Origin: Megalobrama amblycephala | Taxonomy: Eukaryota > Chordata > Actinopteri > Cypriniformes > Xenocyprididae | NCBI RefSeq assembly: GCF_018812025.1 | Contig: NC_063053.1 | Coordinates: 11,215,623-11,279,622, forward strand | DNA length: 64,000 nucleotides | Reading direction: 5' to 3' | Part shown: positions 13,597 through 25,147 of the stretch, one piece after another | How the letters are laid out: each line of letters opens with the position of its first letter | Numbering within the stretch: position 1 is the stretch's first letter | The notes under the pieces: model-generated | What the model saw: the letters and a program-made list of their open reading frames with translations, nothing else | Database searches by the model: none | Told to the model about the DNA's origin: nothing | Program-made: the position numbers and the translations under genes

Positions 13597-16500
13597 TGTC
13601 CAAAAGTTTGGAACCACTAAGATTTTTAATGTTTTTAAAAGAAGTTTCGTCTGCTCACCAAGGCTACATTTATTTAATTAAAAATACAGTAAAAAAACAG
13701 TAATATTGTGAAATATTATTACAATTTAAAATAACCGTTTTCTATCTGAAGGGTTCTTTTGATTGAACCCTCAAAAAGGGTTCTGTATAGAACCTTTTAG
13801 GGGTTCCAAATACGTAGCGCCTGACAGAACCTTTTAAGGTTCTATATAGAACCTTTTAATGTTCTATATAGAACCTTTTCTTCTAAGAGTGTACTAATTC
13901 TTCTATGCATAAGGTATACAGTACTGTGCAAAAGTCTTGCACATCAGTCTTTTTCTGTAGTGTGTCAGTTGGAAACATCAGTTTACATTGCCAAACATTA
14001 ATTTTGTCATTAATTGTAATAATCCAGTGCATAGGCACCGATTTATGTTTCTGCCGGTGGATGCCCAGTGCCCCACATATATATACATCCACATATGTAT
14101 ATGTGTATATACAGTACAGTCCAAAAGTTTGGAACCACTAAGATTTTTAATGTTTTTAAAAGAAGTTTCGTCTGCTCACCAAGGCTACAATCATTTAATT
14201 AAAAATACAGTAAAAACAGTAATATTGTGAAATATTATTACAATTTAAAATAACTGTTTTCTATTTGAATATATTTCACAAAGTAATTTATTCCTGTGAT
14301 GGCAAAGCTGAATTTTCAGCATCATTACTCCAGTCTTCAGTGTCACATGATCCTTCAGAAATCATTCTAATATGCTGATCTGCTGCTCAAGAAACATTTA
14401 ATGTGTACAATTGTACAAAATATTTGTGTACAATATTTTTTTTCAGGATTATTTGATGAATAGAAAGTTCAAAAGAACAGTGTTTATCTGAAATCTAATC
14501 TTTTGTAACATTATAAATGTCTTTACTGCTTTTGATTGATTTAATGCATCCTTGCTGAATAAAAGTATTCATTTCTTTAATTTCTTTTCAAAAAAATAAA
14601 AATAAAAATTCTTACTGACCCCAAACTTTTGAACAGTAGTGTATAATGCTACAGAAGCTTTGTATTTCAGATAAATGCTGTTCTTTTGAACTTTCTATTC
14701 ATCAAGGAATCCTGAAAAAAAAGTACACAACTGTTTTCAACATTGAAAATAATCACAAATGTTTATTGAGCAGCAAATCAGCATATTAGAATGATTTCTG
14801 AAGGATCATGTGACACTGAAGACTGTAACGATACTGAAAATTCAGCTTTGCATCACAGGAATAAATTACTTTGTCAAATATATTTAAATAGTACACAGTT
14901 ATTTTAAATTGTAATATTTCACAATATTACTGTTTTTTACTGTACTTGGTGAGCAGACAAAACTTCTTTTAAAAACATTAAAAATCTTAGTGGTTCCAAA
15001 CTTTTGGACTGTACTGTATATATATTATATATATATATATATATTTTTTAATACAGGTTTGGAACAACTTTAGAGTTGTCATTTTTCATTTTTGGTTGAA
15101 CTATACCTTTAAGGACAAGTCGCAGCATGTGTTGTCTGTCCCTTTAAGGCTTATGAGCGCAATATATTGACACGCATCTGATTTTCTCTAAACTGTTTAC
15201 TTTCACTTCACACTTAACTGATGGTGTAAACCTTGTGTGTATTTGACAGTATTAGCAGAATAAAATGCGAATGGTAACTTTTGTCTAGTAAATGCAGCGT
15301 TTGACAGGCTTTTAGAGTGTGCGCGCTTCGGGTGTATCCGCTCAGAAAAGCACGTCAGACCAGCACACGGATAAAATGTTTAACCGGAAAGGCTTTAAAA
15401 CGCATGCAAATAATACATTTTTGTGATTGTGAATAACTGCAGTGTTCCGTGAGTATAATTCTACCGCTGTGTTAACTTGTGATGTGAATGTATGTCGCTT
15501 TGCACTACACAGTATTGAGACGGAGGCGCAGAAAACACTATAGCACGATACAATGATACTTCTTCAAAAGCAGATCGTTGAGACCTTTTAATAGTCCACG
15601 ATCAAAATCGCACACTTATGAGAATGTTCATTTTGGACACAGCAAGTACCGCAAGTACTTACTGAAAGTACCGCAATGGAAAACACTCGGAAACTGATTG
15701 TAAAATAATATTCCAAAACGAATATACTAGGAAAAGGGGCATGTTATAATTTTGGCAAAAATTATTTCAAATTTAATTCAAGCACTTTCAAGGACCAATA
15801 TTTGTTTTCAAGTACTTTCCAGGCCTTGAATTCATGTGTCTGAAATTCAAGTGCGTGGGAACCCTGTACAGAGTAACTAATTACATCTACACCTGCAACT
15901 CATTTTGTAGCCTACACACTCGGCTGAAGGCCGAAATGGATCAGTGCCAGTGTTTTTATCATTTTTGTGAATAAAGGCTTTTTAATTTTTTTTTTTTGTA
16001 CCGTAAGACATGCCTTGGACTCTTTTATAAACTATATTTGAAACCCAACCAAAGAGCACCGTCTGGGATTACTTCACAAGGTCCTTCCAGCAAGTAGACA
16101 AGATGTTTTCTTTGATCAGTATGAGAGATGTTTGGGTTGAACTTACAGAGGAGTTTGTTGGTCCTGCTGTTGAGAGGCTCTCCAGATGTCAGGTCTTTGT
16201 TTTTCTCGTTGTCCTCCACAGGACGGAAGTGAGCCAGAGTCCTCATGAAGCCTCTAAAGTTCACCTGATCCTCACTGAGATACATGAGCGAGAGAGAGAG
16301 AGAGATACACACACACATTTTTAAACTTATATTTTATTTCACATTAGTTGGAACGTTACTCCAGACAAGTTTAGACTCGTGGTTTACAATGTTCTTACAG
16401 ACATGCCCGCAGGAAAATTTCTCTATAATTCAAGGAATTTGAGTCCACAGTAAGAATCAATCACTCAAAACCAAATAAACCATGAAGAAACCAATAACCC

Positions 16501-19500
16501 ATGTGACATCCCACCCACATGCCATGTGTTTTGAGAAAGCAATGGTCTGGTTTGAAGAGTACTCAACATGTTGTGTTATACAGTAACAATCTCAGCCAAA
16601 CACTTATAAATTCAAATTCAAAAAGCTTTGTCTATCCCTGATGGAAACTGATATGGAAACTATATCCTTTGAGAAATCCAGATGAATGTGATGAAACTGG
16701 TCAAGAAATTCCCCTCAAAGCCAAATGAGAGAAAAAAAAAAAAAATGTATCCTTGTAAATATTAGTTTCCTCAAAAATATTAAGTAGCACAACAGTTTTC
16801 AACATAGAGAATAAGAAAAAAAAAATATTACCCATTTTCTTTTCCATTTACTTATATTTATTTTTTTAGTTCACCCATTCGTCATTTATTACTTACCCTC
16901 ATGCCGTTCCACACCCATAAGACCTTCATTCATCTTCAGAACACAAATTAAGATATTTTACTTGAAATCCGATGGCTCCGTGAGGCCTCCATAGGGAGCA
17001 ATGACATTTCCTCTCTCAAGATCCATAAAGGTACTAAAACATTTTTAAATCGGTTCATGTGAGTAGTCATGAAGCAGTGTTTTGAAATCGGCCATCACTA
17101 AAATAAGTCGTTATTTTGATTTTTTGGCACTCCAAAAATATTCTCGTCGCTTTAGAATATTAATATTGAACCACTGTACTCACATGAACTGATTTAAATA
17201 TGTTTTTAGTACCTTTATGGATCTTGAGAGAGGAAATGTCATTGCTCCCTATGAAGGCCTCAGGGAGCCATCGGATTTCATCTAAAATATCTTAATTTGT
17301 GTTCCCAAGATGAACGAAGGTCTTACGGGTGTGGAACGGCATGAGGGTAAGTAATAAATTACAGAATTTTCATTTTTGGGTGAACTAACCCTTTAAGTTA
17401 TATACCTTGCCGTTATTTGCACAAAAACAAAATACAGTACACTATACTAGTGCATTTACACATCTAGCTAATATTCACATGTCTTCTGAGATGTTCCTCA
17501 CCCCTCTGGGAAGAAGGCATTAATTATCCGATCACCAAGAGGATTTATGGCCAACTCGGGAATCCTCTGGAAGTCTTCTCGGCTAAGATGGAGAAAGAGA
17601 TAGAGAGAGAGAATGAGGTGTTATTGCGTGTCAGAGGTGTAAAGAGCACCTGAAAACCATACTTAAGTAAAAGTACAGATAGCTTACAGCGAAAATGACT
17701 CCATTACAACTTACAAATCACCAATTTCACACGACTTTAACTGAAGTCTTAGGCTTTATGATTTTAAATGTACTTTTCAAAGGGTTAGTCCACTTTCAAA
17801 TAAAATTTTTACTGATAATTTACTCACCCCCATGTCATCCAAGATGTTCATGTCTTTCTTTCTTCAGTCGAAAAGAAATTAAGGTTTTTGATGAAAACAT
17901 TCCAGGATTATTCTCCTAATAGTGGACTTCAATGGCCTTCAAATGGTTGAAAATTAGTCAAAATTCCAGTTTCAGTGCAGCTTCAAAGGGCTTTAAACGA
18001 TACCAGATGAAGAATAAGGGTCTTATCTAGCGAAACGATTTGTCATTTTCGAAAAAAATACAACTGTATATGCTTTATAAACACAAATGATCACCTTGCA
18101 CGTGCTTTCGTATTCTTCAAAAAGCTTACGCTGTATGTCCTACGCCTTCCCTATTCTACTTACTGAAAAAAACCGAACTGGTGCTGCGTTCAACCGTTTG
18201 GAGGCCATTGAAGTTCACTATAAGGAGAATAGTCCTGGAATGTTTTCATCAAAAACCTTAATTTCTTTTCGACTGAAGAAAGAAAGACATAAACATCTTG
18301 GATGACATGGGGGTGAGTAAATTATCAGGAATTTTTTTGTTTAAAGTGAACTAATCTTTTAACAGCGCATTTTCTCTGCACCCAGCCTTATTGTTATCAG
18401 ACTGAGGAGCCAAATTTCAACTGAGCATGTGGATTTTTTTCCCCCTCAACATGAACATGTGAAACAATATAAACACGATAACCATACGCTGACTTGAGTG
18501 TATATGTTCTGGACGATAACTGATGCAGTCTGCTTTATTAGCATTTTTTCCCCATTCGCTCTTTGTTCTTATTATATATTTTTGTTTTGTTTTGTTCTGT
18601 ATATTATTTTCTGTACATTGTTTAATGATTTCAACTAAAAGAAAATTTCAAGATATAAGCTTGTGTATATTTGCTAATCATAAGCTTGTTTCATTAAACT
18701 TCATTTAAATAAATGAATATTTGAATATTCATTTGTTATGAGGCCAAATATTCGAAGCTTTACGAATCTTTTGTATCGAATCAGTGGTTCGGATCGCGTC
18801 TCAAACTGCCAAAGTCACGTGAACTACTGAAATTTCGATACACTTATGTAACGAAGCATCGTTTACTGAAATCACGTGACTTTGGCACTTCGAACCACTG
18901 ATTCGAAACAAAAGATTTGTAAAGCTTCGAAGCAGTGTATTGAAATCATCCATCACTTGATATTGTTGAATAAATTAGTTATTTTTTTGGGGGCGTTAAT
19001 TAAGGTTGAACCACTGTAGTCACATGAACTGTTTTAAATATGTTTTTAGTATCTTTCTGGACATCTGAAGGTGTTAATTACCTTGCTGGCAATGCAGGCC
19101 CCACTAAGCCATCAGATTTTATCAAAAATATCTTAATTTGTGTTCCAAAAATGAATGAAGGTCTTACGGGTGTCGAACGACATGAGGGTGAGTAATTAAT
19201 GACAGAATTTTCATTTTTGGGTGAACTAACCCTTTAAAAAGATACTAAAATTCATTAACTAATTACATTCACTCAAATACTTTACACCACTGTTGTGTGC
19301 GAATGTGTTTCGGATGAGTTTCAGGTTTTACAAACAGATGTGCCTCTATGGAAACGAGTCGGGTGTAATGTTACTGTTTTTAGAACAAGTTTTCCTGTAA
19401 TCAAAATGTGACCAACCATTTTTTTTTTAATAATAAAATGACATAAAATGACCTGAATAAACAGATTTGCTATAACAATAAAAAATTCAAGCATTTTTTC

Positions 19501-22500
19501 CCTAGTGAAAGTAAATCTGCTGAAACATTTGATATGGCTTGAGTGTTTTCAGGCTTGTTACTTTGAGCCAATAAGTATTATTCAGCATGCACATGTCTCT
19601 GTGCTCTTGGGTTGACATTGAACCATGTAATGTGTAATAAAGCTGAGCTTCACAGGACAGACAGCCCAACCCTAATTCTGTGAAAACAGGACTTGTTAAA
19701 AGGATACGTTGAGGTCTACCCTTTTATTGTTCATCTAGTAAAGGCTGAAATGAGTAATAATAATGCGATTACTGTGCAGACAGCGTAATCAGAACCATAA
19801 TCCCATTACAATAATGAAAAAAAAGTTTAGTAAGGGATTATTTCTGGGAGTAACCTTCTCAGGCAAAAACGCCGGTGACCTCCACACTCACAGGACACAC
19901 ACCTCATCACCCTGATTTCAAAGGCTATTTATTGTTCAAACACAAGAGTCCATGTCTCTAATCTCAGTCTGACGGATGTTTGGAGTGACAACAAATACAG
20001 AAGGTCATCAACACGGTTGCGTGCTGCCTTTGGGATTTTTTATAGAAACTATATTGCTGAGGATGTTTGTTGAACTAACCATCATCTCAGCAGGTTTTAA
20101 ACCACAGAGGATGTTGCCATTTAAAACAAACAATTATAACAAGAACACAACTTGTGCCTTCAGCATATTTGGTCAACAGAATGAGTTTCGTTTCATAAGA
20201 CATGTCACAAAAATTATTCAAATGCTTCACAGGTTAAGTTTTCAAAGGAAAAGTCGATTTTGGCTTATTATACAACACCGTTCAAAAGATTGGGACCGGT
20301 TCGATTGTATTAATGTTTCTGAAAGAAGTCTCTTATGATCACCAAAGCTGCATTTATTTGATCAAAAATGCAGTAAATATTGTAAAATATTTTTACATTT
20401 TTAAAAATTATTACAATTTAGAATAACTGTTTTATATTTGGAATATATTTTAAAATGTAATCTATTCCTGTGATGGCAAAGCTGAATTTTCAGCATTATT
20501 ACTCAAGTCTTCAGTGTCACATGATACTTTTTTACATGATATTATTATCAATGTTGAAAACAGCTGTGCTGCTTAAAATTAAGTAGAAATCAGGATACAA
20601 TTTTTTTCGGATTTTTGATGGATAGAAAGTTCAAAAGAACATTATAAATGCCTTTACTGTCAATTCTAAATAATCTTTCCTTAGAATCCATACCGAATAA
20701 AAGTATGCATTTCAAAAAAAAAAAAAAAAAAAAAAAAAAAAGATTACTAACCCAAAGCGTTTGAACCGTAGTGTACTTTGGTTTTTATTTTGTCATTTTA
20801 TTTAATCTCACTGATTGTACATATTATACTTTAAGCCTCTGGTGGCAGTCAAAAATTAATATATTATATTTTAGTTCAATAATGCTTTTTTTTTATTTAA
20901 TATTGTGTATTTTTAGGGGATTTTATGGTACTAAATTATATTTATGGAATAGTTAATAAAAAATTAAATTAAAAAAAGTTATAGTTAAGTTTATTATGAA
21001 AAGTGCATAAAAATACTATTTTAAATTTTATAAAAATATATACATATTTTCCAAAACATGTTTTACTCTAAAACTGTGAGAGAATCAAAGCCATAAATCT
21101 AAACAAGATGTGTTCCAAATTTGAGGTTGACATCTCAAAAAATTAGCTTTCAGTAAGATTAAGTTTGGGCGCAGTACCGAACATTTCCAGTAGATGAAAT
21201 TCGGTTTCATTCGTTTCCAATGCAAACATTTTTGACCGCAAACAGTATAAGTATGACTTTTTTCCCCCCGGACCATTTAACCTTTTCGAATCATGTCCAT
21301 GATTTGTTGCGTTCACATAGTGCACAATTTTTGTACTATGTCCTTACCATACCTAGTTTTGTACCATTGCGATGAAGTAAACTTTCTAAAAAACAAAACT
21401 TAATTTTTTTTTCTATTACTGCTATATTTACACATACACAACCATCACCACTGTGCACAGCTTGCTTTCTATATTGTCTCATCTTCCTTATAACAACCTT
21501 TCATTGATAATAATCATTGTGTGTTCAGAGGTCACTCCAGTTCTAAGGACACACATAAGACTTCAAACGAGTATGGCAATGTCACGCAGGGAAATGTGTG
21601 CTTCATTACTGTCCTTGAGCTCCCTCTTTTACAAGGAATATTTACAATAAAAGTTGTATTTTTAGCAGTGTAATAGGAAAAAGTCTTTCCTCATAGTCAA
21701 AACTCAAACATTGTGCTAGTCATTCCTTAACATATTAACTTACAGAGCCGGAGGCTGGTGTGAATGTTAAATTAAAAGCAAGTGTGCAGACATAACAGAG
21801 CTGCTTGTGTAATACCCGCTTCCTCATGGGTCAAAGGTTTTGCAACATCACACAGTTAAAGTTCATTGTTACTTAGCTCATACCTGAGTGCTCCATTCTC
21901 TCCTTTATCAAGACTGTGAAAGCGGCTGTAGAGGCGAGTGATCTGACTGTGGGAGACTGTAACACACACACAAATGAAGTTTGGTTAAGCACAGTGAACA
22001 TTCAAGTCACAGATGTGATCATCAGATTTACAGTACTGGTTTAAAGCTTATCTGAATGACCTATAACATACTAGATGTTTCTCAAACTACACAAGAGATA
22101 ATGAGGGTCTTATATCACAGGAAAGTTATCAACAGCTTGATCAATCTAGACAGGATTTACAAAATACTGAAACAAAATCTGATCTTGAAACTTTTCATTT
22201 GGGTTTATGTAGGTTTTATGAAGGTAAATTTAAGACTTTTCAAGATCTTTTTAAGGCCAAGTAAAGAGAATGTACGGAATATATTGAAGGGAACGCAGTA
22301 TGTTCTCTATATGTAAATTTGTATTCGCAACACTTCAGAGTTTGAAAATACAGCTTCCAACAGATATCCATTATTTTAATTCATTTTTACAAAAAAAAAA
22401 AAAAAAGAGTAGCTTGAATATGTCCATTCTCAACATAACTTGTACTGTTATCTCGTTTTCCAGTGCAACTGTCTAAAGAAGTTTCTTAAATCAAGATGCA

Positions 22501-24508
22501 TTTACTGGAGATACAAATGACAAAATATGAAGTCTTGTTTTCTGTGAAATTGATCAAAATGGGCTCAAATGGAAGTTTTCAGAACTTACTGACATATTTG
22601 TTCTTGTTTTACACATTTTGTTCAATTTTTCAGGACTTAATTTTACATTTCTTCTCTTCCCTGTCATTCTCCTACGCTGTTTACGTTGTAGACACAGTGC
22701 TATGTCAGGACGCCGGCTCATTATTGGCCAGCTCCTGCGTCAGCATCACACGGTTGTGTCGTGCTGCTCACGCGCACAGCGTTGGCCAATACTGGGCCGG
22801 CGTTCTCACGAAGAACCTGGAAGCGTTGTGTTGTGTCTACAACGTAAACAGCGTAGGAGAATGACAGGGAAGAGAAGAAATTGTTGAATAAAGTTGTTAT
22901 TTTTGTTTTGTTTTTGCGCACAAAAAGTATTCTCGTCGCTTCACAACATTAAGTTTGAACCACTGTGGTCACATGGACTATTTTAACGATGTCTTTACTA
23001 CCTATCTGGGCCTTGAAATGTTAAAAATGTCATGTTATGACATTGCTGTCTACAGGGAGGTCACTCAGAAAGCTCTCAGATTTCATCAAAAATATCTTAA
23101 TTTGTGTTCTGAAGACGAACGATTTTCTTATAGGTTTGGAACGACATGAGGGTGAGTAATTAATGACAAAATTTTCATTTTTGGGTGAACTAACCCTTTA
23201 AATAAATACAAAAAAGGGACCATAATTCACAAATCAAAATGGCTTTGATTCCAGCTCTACACACTGTTCATTATCTCAACCAACTTCATGAGGTTCGTGT
23301 GATGTTTTATGTATACTGGACACTGTTCAACCAAATAAAGCAGCTTTGGAATGGTATATATTCCTGGAAATCGCTACACAAATAAACCACCTTTTACCAT
23401 TAATAAAGTAAAGCCAATATCTAACCACATCAGTGAAACAACTTCCACGACAATTCAACATGGCTTTGAGTAAATTAAGTAAATAAATACAGAACAATCC
23501 CACAGGATACAGCTGCAAAAGTTTGGCCAAGAGTTAAAACTCAACCACATAAAGAGAACCAGTGTGAAATCCTGGATTCTTCCCTGTAGGCTTTGCCACC
23601 AGAGAAAGAGAGCGGAAAAACATACAATTACAAGAAGGAAAGCACTTCATGTGGCTTTATGGGAATGTAGTAAAATCTGGGTTTACAAACACATAAAATA
23701 AGTCATGAAAACTCATATACACAAATCAGGGCAATAGAAATTCAGAAATATTAACAACAATTCAAAACAAGAGCCTGCAGACCCTTTTTAGTTTGGTTTA
23801 TGTGGTCTGCAAAATAAAGACTAACATATAACCCAGATAGCTCCACTAAAGTATAAACCGTATCCCCAGCCTATTTCTAGATTTTGTGGGGGTGGACGTC
23901 TCTCCCTGCGGTTCATCCGTACCAAAGGCCAAAGCACTGAGACGGCAGAGACCAGAAAATGCTGCTTTTCTTGGCCCTCACACCAATGATCACACAACAT
24001 TTTCTAAACCTCTAATTACAGCTGCCCAGGTGTAAACAGTGTCATTAAAATATCATTTTTTGCATCAGTGAAATGCAGATTACCAAACCCTGATCCAGAC
24101 ATAACTTCATCCAGATGTCTGAAAACTAGGCTGGCTGAGTTATCCATTATTAAAAGCAAATCTGATGGCGTCATTACTCAAAAATGTTCAAAGAAGTCTC
24201 TTTATGGTAGTTTTAATATATTATAATGTTTTAGCAAGAGCCAGACATATACTCTTGTTCTTTGCTATGTATTACTATATTGGAATGTACAAAAAATGAA
24301 AATGATTAAACATATTTCTTCCTTGTAGCCAACATTTGAAGTGGCTCAAAACCTTTCATCAAAGGTGTCCCAAAACCTCCTTCTTTGGACAACTTAGTTC
24401 TTAAGACAACTTTGATGAACTTTTTTGATCCACTTCAAATGTTGACTAATGTACATATACATACAAATATACAAACACACACATATACACATACATATAT
24501 ACACACAC

Positions 24509-24590
<82 letters not shown>

Positions 24591-24613
24591 ATGTGTGTAT
24601 ATATATATATATA

Positions 24614-24688
<75 letters not shown>

Positions 24689-24763
24689 CATACACATATA
24701 TTTATATTTATATATATATATATATATATATAAAATGTTGTATGCATGCATGTATACTATATG

Positions 24764-24821
<58 letters not shown>

Positions 24822-24841
24822 CATACACATATATTTATATT

Positions 24842-24872
<31 letters not shown>

Positions 24873-24905
24873 GTTGTATGCATGCATGTATACTATATGT
24901 AAATA

Positions 24906-24981
<76 letters not shown>

Positions 24982-25071
24982 CTGTATGCATGTATGTATA
25001 CTACAGACAGCATTTGACACATACACACTTGCAGCTTCTGAAAATAAGAGATATTCATCTGCTGCCCCTCA

Positions 25072-25147
<76 letters not shown>

